DNA of 64,000 nt from Streptomyces pristinaespiralis (GTDB taxonomy: Bacteria; Actinomycetota; Actinomycetes; Streptomycetales; Streptomycetaceae): NCBI RefSeq assembly GCF_001278075.1, contig NZ_CP011340.1:7871501-7935500 (forward strand). Direction: 5' to 3'. The notes under the pieces were generated by a model, which was not told the origin of the DNA, did no database searches, and worked only from the letters and a program-made list of their open reading frames with translations. Position numbers and translations under genes: made by a program. Positions within the stretch are counted from its first letter, which is position 1. Each line of letters begins with the position of its first letter. Below are positions 51,886 to 59,456 of this stretch, one piece after another.

Positions 51886-52998
51886 TCAGGCGCCCGGCGG
51901 ACCGCCGCCGGGCAGGGCGGCGACGAGGCGCGCCGCGTCGCCGCGGAACAAGGCCGCGGCGCGCGCGACCTGACGGTCCCTCGTCGCACCCGGCGCCACC
52001 AACTCACGTACACGGGCCACCAGGTCGCCGATGCTGCCCGCCCACGCCGTCACGCCCTCCGCCGCCATCGCGCGCACGCCCTTGACCCCGTGGCCGGCGA
52101 TCGGCCGGTAGCCGATGACGGGAACGCCCGCGGCGAGAGCCTGCACCGCGGTCTGGCCGGCCGCGTTGTCGATCAACAGCCGTGCGTGGGCCATCAGTTC
52201 CGGCAGATCGTCCACCCAGCCCAGCGCGACGGCGCCCGGCACCGCGCCCGCCCGGCGGCGCAGCCGTTCGTCACGGCCGCACAGCAGCACGGGGAGGCAG
52301 CCGTGGCGCGCGAGCACCTCCGCGGTGCGTGTCAGCCCGGACCCCACGCCCCACGCTCCGGTGCAGATCAGTACCGGCGGCCGGCCGTCGGCCCAGCCGG
52401 GCGGGTCCTGCGCGGCCGGACGGCCGAACTCCGGCGGCACCACCGGCCCGGGGGCGGCCGCCGGCCGGCCGGTCGCCGCGCGTACCGCCTGCGCGCACGT
52501 GTCGGTGACGCACAGATACAGGTCGTTGCCCGGGTGGAGCCAGCCGCGGTGCACGGCGAAGTCGGTGACGAAGACCGCGCTCGGGACCGCCAGGGTGCCG
52601 CGGTCGCGCATCCGGCCGGTGATCTGACCGGCCAGATGGAAGGTCGACACCACGGCGTCGGGGCGCCGGTCGCGGACGAGCGCGCCCAGCCGGCCCTCCG
52701 CGAGTGCGGTCAGCGGGGCCATTTCCGTGAGCGGGCCGCGGCGTGACGGCGGCCGGCCCGCGCCGTTCCGCGGCGCGAGGAACACCGCGTGGACGCCCGC
52801 GTAGAGACCGGGAGCATGTCGTACGGAGAAGCGGTACGACGCCCGCAGGGCCCGTCCGGCACCGGGCGGCAGGAGGGTCAGCACGTCCCGCACCAGCACC
52901 TCGTGGCCCGAAGCGGCGAGCCTGCGCGCCATCTCACCGGCGACCGCGTCGTGACCGGCCCCCATGCCCGCACTGAGCACCATGAAGCGCCCGCCCAT
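51886..52998 (-). CDS. MGDG-synthase-like glycosyltransferase (GT28 family)
   Basis: 370 residues from ATG 52998 with GAGGAGG. N-terminal FMVLSAGMGAGHDAVAGEMA is the MGDG-synthase/MurG-like acceptor domain start (S/D-G-x-G-H). C-terminal donor domain: PPVLICTGAWGVGSGL, LGWVDDLPELMAHARLLIDNAAGQTA (nucleotide-sugar site) and VPVIGYRPIAGHG. It would glycosylate diacylglycerol or a polyprenyl/secondary-metabolite lipid at the membrane. Divergent from the membrane protein and deacetylase genes. Confidence 0.9.
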   Translation of the reverse strand: MGGRFMVLSAGMGAGHDAVAGEMARRLAASGHEVLVRDVLTLLPPGAGRALRASYRFSVRHAPGLYAGVHAVFLAPRNGAGRPPSRRGPLTEMAPLTALAEGRLGALVRDRRPDAVVSTFHLAGQITGRMRDRGTLAVPSAVFVTDFAVHRGWLHPGNDLYLCVTDTCAQAVRAATGRPAAAPGPVVPPEFGRPAAQDPPGWADGRPPVLICTGAWGVGSGLTRTAEVLARHGCLPVLLCGRDERLRRRAGAVPGAVALGWVDDLPELMAHARLLIDNAAGQTAVQALAAGVPVIGYRPIAGHGVKGVRAMAAEGVTAWAGSIGDLVARVRELVAPGATRDRQVARAAALFRGDAARLVAALPGGGPPGA

Positions 52999-53316
52999 GG
53001 GGCCACCTCCTCGGCACCTGTGCGCCGGACAGATCCGTCCGGTCCATGGTGGCCCCGGACCGGCGCCGCCGGTGCCCGCAAGGGGGACAGGCTGGACCGA
53101 TCGGGTGAACCGGCGCCCGCGGGCCCTGCTGTCGGACGGCGACCGGCCCGTTCCCCGACAGGCTGGACCCGTTACTCGACAGGCTGGACCCGCTCGGTCC
53201 GTGATCCGGGAGGTCCGCATGTTCCGTCGGTCCCGCGCCGCTTCGACCCCGGAGCCGGGCCCAGGGGAGCGCGAGCGCCGGGCGAGCCGCCCGGCGCGCG
53301 GGCGGGACATGGCGCG
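52999..53316. promoter_or_regulatory. Divergent intergenic region with three GACAGGCTGGACC repeats
   Basis: About 320 bp without a gene. GACAGGCTGGACC occurs exactly at 53086-53098, 53157-53169 and 53178-53190, all in the same direction. The last two are 21 bp apart, two turns of helix, as expected for paired protein sites. They may control the glycosyltransferase gene, the DMT-type gene or both. Confidence 0.6.
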
Positions 53317-54168
53317 ATGACGGCACTGTCCGTCTGCCTGGCGCTGCTCGCCGCGCTCGCCAACGCCGCGGCCTCCGTGCTCCAGAGGCGGGCGCTCGCG
53401 GACATGCCCACCACGACGGCCATGGCGCTGCTGCGTCGGCCGGGGTGGATGTGGGGCGCGGCGATGCTCGTCGTGTCGGGGGCTCTGCAGGCGCTGGCGC
53501 TGGCGACCGGGCCGCTCGCCGTGGTGCAGCCGGTGATGAGCACGGAACTGCTGTTCACCCTGCTGGTCGGAGGCATCGCCTTCCGGCGCCGGCCCGACCG
53601 GCGCACCCAGGTGGCGTTCGTGGCGATGGCGGTCGGCCTCGGCGGGTTCCTCGCGCTGGCCGCCCCGTCCGGCGGCCGCGATACGGTGCCGGCCGCGCAC
53701 TGGGCATGGGCCGGGCTCTCCCTCGCCGCCGCGGTCGCCGTGCTGATCGCGGTCTCGATCCGGCTTCCGTCCTCTCCGCGCGCGGCGGTGCTGGGCACCG
53801 CGACGGCGATCGGCTTCGCCTGCACCGCCGTGCTGTTGAAGGACGCGCTGGGCCGGCTGCCGGAGGGCGTCGGCGCGGTGTTCACGACCTGGCAGCTGTA
53901 CGCGGCCATGGCCGTGGGACTCGGCAGTTTCCTGCTGCTCCAGGTGGCGCTCCGGGCGGGTTCGCTGGCTGCCTCGCAGCCCGCGCTGACGCTGGGTGAC
54001 GCCCTGCTGAGCGTGGTGCTGGGAGTGGTGCTGTTCCAGGAGAACCTGAACCTGGAGTGGCGTACGCCGCTGGAGGTGCTGGCACTCGGCCTGCTGATCG
54101 GCGGCTGTGTGGAACTGGCCAGGTCCCCGCTCATCGGGGAGGACGCGGAGGGTACGGGGAAATGGTGA
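53317..54168 (+). CDS. DMT-superfamily (EamA-like) membrane protein
   Basis: 283 residues with nine to ten helices. N-terminal ALLAALANAAASVLQRRAL and LATGPLAVVQPVMSTELLFTLL are typical of actinobacterial DMT members related to the magnesium-transporter NIPA-like group. The second half repeats the fold: FTTWQLYAAMAVGLGSFLLLQVALRAG. Substrate unknown. ATG 53317 follows a short out-of-frame ATG. The stop overlaps the deacetylase start. Confidence 0.88.
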   Translation: MTALSVCLALLAALANAAASVLQRRALADMPTTTAMALLRRPGWMWGAAMLVVSGALQALALATGPLAVVQPVMSTELLFTLLVGGIAFRRRPDRRTQVAFVAMAVGLGGFLALAAPSGGRDTVPAAHWAWAGLSLAAAVAVLIAVSIRLPSSPRAAVLGTATAIGFACTAVLLKDALGRLPEGVGAVFTTWQLYAAMAVGLGSFLLLQVALRAGSLAASQPALTLGDALLSVVLGVVLFQENLNLEWRTPLEVLALGLLIGGCVELARSPLIGEDAEGTGKW

Positions 54169-54905
54169 GCCCCATGAACGGATCCACCGCCGCCCTGGCG
54201 GTCACGGGAGCGGCGCTCGTCGCGGCCGGCGCGCACATCGGGCCCGCGGCGACCTGGCTTCCCGGCGTGCGCGGCGCTCTCGCCCCCGTGCTCGACGGGC
54301 GTGGCGACGGGGACCGGGTGGCGCTGACGTTCGACGACGGACCCGACCCCGGCAGCACACCGCACTTCCTGCGGGCCCTGGACGAACTCTCCGTACGGGC
54401 GACCTTCTTCGTGCTCGGGAGCCGGCTCGCGCAGCACCCCGGACTGGGCAGGCGGATGGCGGCGGAGGGCCACGAACTGGCCGTGCACGGCTGGCACCAC
54501 GAGCGGCCCTGGTACCCGCGGCCGTCGCGGGACGTACGTGACCTGGCCCGCACGGCGGACCTGGTCACGGAGATCTGCGGCGAGCGGCCGCTCTGGTACC
54601 GGCCCGCCTACGGGATCCTCACCGGCGGGCGGTGGTACGCGGCCAGGGCCAACGCGCTGCGCCCGGTGCTGTGGACGTCCTGGGGGCGTGACTGGACGGC
54701 CGAGGCGACGCCCGGGAGCGTGCGCGCGGAACTGGGCAGGACCCTGCGGGGCGGGGCGACGGTGCTGCTGCACGACACCGACGCGATGAGCGCTCCCGGC
54801 TCGTGGCGAGCGGCTCTCGGGGCGCTCGGCCCGGTCGTGGCGGACTGCCGGGCACGCGGGCTGTCCGTCGGCCGGCTCCGCGATCACGGTCTGCCCCCTC
54901 GCTGA
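54162..54905 (+). CDS. Polysaccharide deacetylase (NodB fold)
   Basis: 247 residues from ATG 54162 (alternatives GTG 54165, ATG 54174), overlapping the upstream stop. A weak N-terminal hydrophobic segment (AALAVTGAALVAAGAHIG) may be a signal anchor. NodB motifs: ALTFDDGPDPG (catalytic Asp and metal Asp), HGWHHERPW (His-x3-His metal ligands), YRPAYG, and a final VLLHDTD. It removes acetyl groups from N-acetyl sugars of wall or capsule polymers. Operon with the DMT gene. Confidence 0.92.
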   Translation: MVSPMNGSTAALAVTGAALVAAGAHIGPAATWLPGVRGALAPVLDGRGDGDRVALTFDDGPDPGSTPHFLRALDELSVRATFFVLGSRLAQHPGLGRRMAAEGHELAVHGWHHERPWYPRPSRDVRDLARTADLVTEICGERPLWYRPAYGILTGGRWYAARANALRPVLWTSWGRDWTAEATPGSVRAELGRTLRGGATVLLHDTDAMSAPGSWRAALGALGPVVADCRARGLSVGRLRDHGLPPR

Positions 54906-54945
54906 CCCTCCGGCCTGTTTCTGTCCGTTTGCATGCCCGGATCTG

Positions 54946-54989
54946 TTTACTTCTCTGTGGTTCGTGCGTAGCATCGGGGAAAACCACAG
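54946..54989 (+). promoter_or_regulatory. fru operon promoter and DeoR-type operator
   Basis: TTTACT (54946-54951), a 17-base spacer and TAGCAT (54969-54974) form a good promoter. CTGTGGTT (54955-54962) inside the spacer and its complement AACCACAG (54982-54989) just after the start point form an inverted repeat. A third half-site (AACCACA) ends at the start codon at 55020. FruR of the DeoR family would bind here and repress its own operon until fructose 1-phosphate appears. Confidence 0.8.
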
Positions 54990-55019
54990 ACTCGGTCATG
55001 GAAACGGATGTAAAACCAC

Positions 55020-55781
55020 ATGTTCGCTGCGGAGCGTCAGCAGGAGATCATGCGCCTGGCCCGCGAAAGCGGTCGGGTGGATGTGCTGTCCCTCGCCGAG
55101 GAGTTCCAGGTCACCGCGGAAACCGTGCGACGCGACCTGAAGGCCCTCGACCGGGCAGGGCTGGTGCGGCGTGTGCACGGCGGCGCCATCCCGGCCGAGC
55201 ACCTCGACTTCGAGCCCGACCTCGCGGAGCGGGACACGGTCGCCGCCGACGAGAAGGAACGGATCGCGCGGGCCGCGCTGGGCGAGCTGCCCGGCGACGG
55301 CAGCGTGATCCTGGACGCCGGCACCACGTCCGCACGACTGGCGGCCGGTATCCCGGTGGAATCCGGGCTGACCGTCGTCACCCACGCGCTGCCGGTCGCC
55401 GCCCGCCTCGCCGACCACCCCGGCATCGCCCTCCACCTGGTCGGCGGGCGCGTCCGGCACCGCACCCGCGCCGCCGTCGACGCCTGGGCCCTGCGCGCGT
55501 ACGGCGAGATCAAGGCGGACGTCGTCTTCCTCGCCACCAACGGTTTCGAGGTCGAGGGCGGCCTGACCACCCCCGACCTGGCGGAGGCGGCCGTCAAGCG
55601 GGCCGCGATCGCCGCCGCACGCCGGGTCGTCCTGCTCGCCGACTCCACCAAGTTCGGGCAGCAGCACTTCGCGCGCTTCGGTGACCTGGCCAACGTGGAC
55701 CTGCTGATCACCGACACGGGTCTGAGCACCGACGACGCACGCTCCATCGAGCGGCAGGGCACGGAGGTCGTCCGCGCATGA
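55020..55781 (+). CDS. fruR: DeoR-family fructose operon repressor FruR
   Basis: 253 residues. The DeoR HTH reads VDVLSLAEEFQVTAETVRRD (20-39), followed by GLVRRVHGGAI. The sugar-phosphate sensor domain has VILDAGTTSARLA and LLADSTKFGQ. It is the first gene of fruR-fruK-fruA and probably senses fructose 1-phosphate. The ATG lies at the third CCACA half-site, and no strong ribosome site is visible, so its translation may be weak. Confidence 0.93.
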   Translation: MFAAERQQEIMRLARESGRVDVLSLAEEFQVTAETVRRDLKALDRAGLVRRVHGGAIPAEHLDFEPDLAERDTVAADEKERIARAALGELPGDGSVILDAGTTSARLAAGIPVESGLTVVTHALPVAARLADHPGIALHLVGGRVRHRTRAAVDAWALRAYGEIKADVVFLATNGFEVEGGLTTPDLAEAAVKRAAIAAARRVVLLADSTKFGQQHFARFGDLANVDLLITDTGLSTDDARSIERQGTEVVRA

Positions 55782-56725
55782 TCCTCACCGTCACTCCCAA
55801 CCCGAGCCTGGACCGCACCTACGAACTGCCGTCCCTGGACCGCGGAGCCGTGCTGCGCGCGGCCGGGGACCGGGTCGACCCCGGCGGCAAGGGCGTCAAC
55901 GTCTCCCGGGCCGTCGCCGCGGCCGGCCACCGCACCGTCGCCGTCGTACCGCTCGGCGGCCCGGAGGGCGCGCTGCTCGACCGGCTGCTCGGCGAGCACG
56001 GCATCGAGGCCGCCGGCGTCCCCGTCGCCGGTTCGACCCGGGTCAACATCACCCTCGTCGAGCGTGACGGCACACTGACCAAGGTCAACGCCGCCGGACC
56101 CGACCTCGCCCCGGCGGAGGCGGAGGCGCTGCTGGAGACCGTCCGCACCCGCTCGGCGGAGGCGGACTGGATCGCCTGCTGCGGAAGCCTGCCGCGCGGC
56201 CTGCGTCCCGAGTGGTACGCGGAACTCGTGGCACGGACCCACCGGGCCGGTGCCCGTGTCGCCCTCGACACGTCCGGAGCCGCCCTGACCGCCGCGCTGC
56301 GGGAGCGGCCCGACGTGGTCAAACCCAACGCGGAGGAACTCGCGGAAGCCGTCGGCCGGCCGCTGGCCACCGTCGGCGACGCCGTCAAGGCGGCGGAGGA
56401 ACTGCGCGACCGGGGCGCCGGTGCGGTGCTGGCCAGCCTGGGCGCGGACGGCCAGCTGCTCGTGGACGACACCGGCGTCTGGTTCGGCCAGGCCCCGGCC
56501 GACGCCGTCCGCAGCAACGTCGGCGCCGGGGACGCCTCCCTCGCCGGCTTCCTCACCGCGGGCGGCGCCGGCCCCGCCGCCCTTGCGGCCGCGGTCGCCC
56601 ACGGCACCGCCGCCGTGCAACTGCCGGGCAGTGTCATGCCGTCACCGGCCGACCTGGACCCGGAAGCGGTGACGGTCACCGCTTCCGTCCCCCTCGACCG
56701 CGTCCTCGGGGAGCCGGCGTCATGA
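55778..56725 (+). CDS. fruK: 1-phosphofructokinase FruK
   Basis: 315 residues of the PfkB family; ATG overlaps the fruR stop. PfkB signatures: GGKGVNVSRAVAAAG (about 35-49) and NVGAGDASLAGFLTAGG near residue 250 with catalytic Asp. Converts fructose 1-phosphate (made by FruA) to fructose 1,6-bisphosphate. 129 bp before fruA in the same operon. Confidence 0.95.
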   Translation: MILTVTPNPSLDRTYELPSLDRGAVLRAAGDRVDPGGKGVNVSRAVAAAGHRTVAVVPLGGPEGALLDRLLGEHGIEAAGVPVAGSTRVNITLVERDGTLTKVNAAGPDLAPAEAEALLETVRTRSAEADWIACCGSLPRGLRPEWYAELVARTHRAGARVALDTSGAALTAALRERPDVVKPNAEELAEAVGRPLATVGDAVKAAEELRDRGAGAVLASLGADGQLLVDDTGVWFGQAPADAVRSNVGAGDASLAGFLTAGGAGPAALAAAVAHGTAAVQLPGSVMPSPADLDPEAVTVTASVPLDRVLGEPAS

Positions 56726-56854
56726 CCTTCCGTCCGGGCCGGGCCCACCGTCCCCCTCGTACCGGTGCGCGGTCCTGCGGCCGTGTCGGCACCGGGGCCC
56801 GCCCACCACGTCCCACCACCGCCCTCGGGCGGTTCGCGAGCAAGGAGCCGCGTG

Positions 56855-58876
56855 ATGAGTGAGTTGATCACCGCAGAACTGGTCGACGTCGACCTGGCCG
56901 CCGAGACCAAGCAGACCGCCGCCCGGTCCCTCGCAGAGCGGATGGTCGCGGCCGGCCGCGTCACCGACCTCGACGGCTTCCTCGCCGACGTGGCGGCCCG
57001 CGAGGCGCAGATGCCGACCGGACTCGACGGCGGCATCGGCATTCCGCACTGCCGGAGCGAGCACGTCACCGCCCCCACCCTCGCTTTCGGCCGCAGCGCC
57101 AGGGGGATCGACTTCGGCGCCCCGGACGGGCCCGCCGACCTGATCTTCCTGATAGCCGCGCCGGCGGGCGCCGACGACGACCACCTGACGATTCTCTCCG
57201 CCCTGGCCCGGCGGCTCATGGACGCGGAGTTCACCGACGCGCTGCGCGCCGAGCGAGACCCGGCGGCGGTCGCGGCCCTGATCCGTGGCGAGGAGGCCCC
57301 GGCGCCGGCCGGGGCCACCGGTGCTCCCGAGGCCGCCGGTGAGGTTCCGGCCGCGGCCGCCCCCGAGGCCGCCGGTGAGGTTCCGGCCGCGGCCGCCCCC
57401 TTCCGGATCGTGGCCGTCACCTCCTGTCCCACCGGGATCGCCCACACCTACATGGCCGCCGAGTCGCTGCAGAAGGCCGGCGAGGCCGCGGGCGTCGACG
57501 TCGTCGTCGAGACCCAGGGTTCCGCCGGATTCACCCGCCTCGACCCGGGGGTGATCGCCGCAGCCGACGCCGTGATCCTCGCGCACGACGTGGAGGTCAG
57601 GGAGAAGGACCGGTTCGCCGGCAAGCCGACCGTCGACGTCGGCGTCAAGGCCGCCATCAACCGGCCCGCCGAACTCATCGCGGACGTACGCGGCAAGGCC
57701 GCCCGCGGTGAGACCACCGCCGCGGCCGCCGCCACGGCGCCCATGGACACCGGCGCCCCCGGCGACCACTTCGGCACCCGGCTGCGCAAGTGGCTGATGA
57801 CCGGAGTCAGCTACATGGTGCCGTTCGTCGCCGCGGGCGGTCTCCTCATCGCCCTGGCCTTCGCCATCGGCGGATACGAGATCAACAGCGCCCCCTCGGT
57901 CGCCGAGCACTTCGTGTGGACGGAGGCCGCCAGTTGGGCCGCCCTGCTCTTCCAGACCGGCGGCGCCGCGTTCGGCTTCCTGGTTCCCGTCCTCGCCGGA
58001 TACATCGCGTACGGCATGGTCGACCGGCCCGGTCTCGTACCAGGGTTCGTGGGCGGCGCCATCGCCGTCACCATCAACGCGGGCTTCCTCGGCGGACTCG
58101 CCGCCGGCCTCATCGCGGGCGCCGTGGTGATGGCGATCCAGCGCGTCCGTGTGCCGGCCGTGCTGCGCGGCGTCATGCCGGTGGTCGTGATCCCGCTGAT
58201 CTCCGCCGCGGTCGTCGGGTTCCTGATGTTCATCGTCGTCGGCAAACCGATCGCCTCCCTCCAGAAGGCCATGACCGACTGGCTGAGCGGCCTGTCCGGC
58301 GGCAACGCCGTGCTGCTCGGCGTCCTGCTCGGCCTGATGATGTGCTTCGACCTCGGCGGCCCGGTCAACAAGGTGGCCTACGCCTTCGCGGTGGGCGGCC
58401 TCGCGACCCCCACCGACGGCAGCCTCAAGGTCATGGCCGCGGTGATGGCGGCCGGAATGGTCCCGCCGCTCGGCATGGCACTGGCGACGACCGTGCGCGC
58501 GAAACTCTTCACCAAGGCGGAGCAGGACAACGGCAAGGCGGCCTGGGTCCTCGGCGCCTCGTTCATCAGCGAAGGCGCGATCCCGTTCGCAGCGGCCGAC
58601 CCGCTGCGGGTCATTCCCTCCGCGATGGCCGGCGGCGCGGTCACCGGCGCCCTCTCGATGGCCTTCGGCGCCACGCTGCGCGCACCGCACGGTGGCATCT
58701 TCGTGGTCCCGCTGATCGGCGGACCGCTGGTCTACCTGCTGGCCATCGCCGCGGGCACCGTGGTCACCGCCGGTCTGGTGGTCCTCCTCAAGAGCCGCCG
58801 CAAGCCGGCCGGGTCGGCGGCCACCGCCCCGGCCGCCCCCGAGGCCGCGGACCCCAAGGTCCCGGCGGCCGCCTGA
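56855..58876 (+). CDS. fruA: PTS fructose transporter EIIABC (FruA)
   Basis: 673 residues from ATG 56855, with AAGGAG; a GTG lies directly before it. Order A-B-C: EIIA 1-146 with phospho-His65 (GIGIPHCRSE), linker 147-182, EIIB 183-285 with Cys191 (VTSCPTGIAHTYM), and EIIC 310-650 with about eight helices. It imports fructose and phosphorylates it at C1. The linker holds a perfect duplication of 12 residues (EAAGEVPAAAAP). Confidence 0.96.
   Translation: MSELITAELVDVDLAAETKQTAARSLAERMVAAGRVTDLDGFLADVAAREAQMPTGLDGGIGIPHCRSEHVTAPTLAFGRSARGIDFGAPDGPADLIFLIAAPAGADDDHLTILSALARRLMDAEFTDALRAERDPAAVAALIRGEEAPAPAGATGAPEAAGEVPAAAAPEAAGEVPAAAAPFRIVAVTSCPTGIAHTYMAAESLQKAGEAAGVDVVVETQGSAGFTRLDPGVIAAADAVILAHDVEVREKDRFAGKPTVDVGVKAAINRPAELIADVRGKAARGETTAAAAATAPMDTGAPGDHFGTRLRKWLMTGVSYMVPFVAAGGLLIALAFAIGGYEINSAPSVAEHFVWTEAASWAALLFQTGGAAFGFLVPVLAGYIAYGMVDRPGLVPGFVGGAIAVTINAGFLGGLAAGLIAGAVVMAIQRVRVPAVLRGVMPVVVIPLISAAVVGFLMFIVVGKPIASLQKAMTDWLSGLSGGNAVLLGVLLGLMMCFDLGGPVNKVAYAFAVGGLATPTDGSLKVMAAVMAAGMVPPLGMALATTVRAKLFTKAEQDNGKAAWVLGASFISEGAIPFAAADPLRVIPSAMAGGAVTGALSMAFGATLRAPHGGIFVVPLIGGPLVYLLAIAAGTVVTAGLVVLLKSRRKPAGSAATAPAAPEAADPKVPAAA
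57329..57400. repeat. Perfect 36-bp tandem duplication in the FruA linker
   Basis: The 36-bp block at 57329-57364 is repeated exactly at 57365-57400, encoding EAAGEVPAAAAP twice in the EIIA-EIIB linker. The lack of any base differences, even silent ones, points to recent duplication or slippage. Confidence 0.9.
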
Positions 58877-58890
58877 AGCTCCTGGCCCGG

Positions 58891-58916
58891 GCCGTCCCGG
58901 GTCTGCCCGGGACGGC
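58891..58916 (+). terminator. Hairpin terminator after fruA
   Basis: GCCGTCCCGGG (58891-58901) and its complement (58906-58916) form a perfect 11-bp stem with a TCTG loop, 15 bp past the fruA stop. Confidence 0.75.
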
Positions 58917-59177
58917 TCCCGGCAGGCCCCGGTCGGAACCCGGTGCGGGGACAGGTCCAAGGACACGTCCCCGCACCGGCTCCCGGACAGTCCCTGGACA
59001 GGTCCAAGGACCTGTTCGCGCACAGACCCCGTACAGGCCCCCATTCGGCTCCCGGACCGGTCCGGGAGGCGGTTCCGGGGCCGGAACCCGCCCACCGGCC
59101 CAGCGTTGTGCCTGTCCACGGCGGACACACCCCCACCGGCAGCTCTCGTCCCACCATCCCGTAGGAGTGTCATCCCC
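58917..59177. promoter_or_regulatory. fruA-ptsH intergenic region with two perfect palindromes
   Basis: ACAGGTCC-AA-GGACCTGT (58998-59015) is an 18-bp dyad with a two-base centre, and the 20-bp CTCCCGGACCGGTCCGGGAG (59049-59068) is a perfect palindrome. Both precede ptsH. They could be operators or hairpins that attenuate read-through from fru; I cannot tell which. Related GGTCCAAGGAC and CCCGGAC fragments recur around them. Confidence 0.55.
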
Positions 59178-59456
59178 ATGCCCCAGCGCACCGTCGTCAT
59201 CGGCTCCCGCTCCGGACTTCACGCCCGGCCCGCGTCGGTCTTCGTCCAGGCCGCCGCCCGCCAGCCCGTCAGGGTGACCGTGGCCCGCGACGGAGGCTCC
59301 CCGGTCGACGCCCGCAGCCTGCTGTCGGTGCTGGCGCTCGGCGCCAAGCACGGTGAATCCCTGGTGCTGTCCGCCGAGGGCGACGGCGCGGAGGCCGCCG
59401 TCGAGGAACTGGCGACGCTCGTCGCCGCCGACCTCGACGCCCAGGAGCAGCGGTGA
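59178..59456 (+). CDS. ptsH: Phosphocarrier protein HPr (PtsH)
   Basis: 92 residues. GLHARPAS holds phospho-His15. The region corresponding to the regulatory Ser46 reads DARSLLSVLALG with Ser47 as the equivalent, so HPr-Ser phosphorylation is possible but the usual SIM motif is absent. Passes phosphate from EI to FruA and probably to DhaM. AGGAG lies 11 bases upstream. Confidence 0.95.
   Translation: MPQRTVVIGSRSGLHARPASVFVQAAARQPVRVTVARDGGSPVDARSLLSVLALGAKHGESLVLSAEGDGAEAAVEELATLVAADLDAQEQR

Noticed and set aside
56720..59200. An 826-residue minus-strand open frame
   Set aside because: Antisense to fruA, whose EIIA, EIIB and EIIC motifs are intact; the translation is His/Gly/Asp-rich filler.
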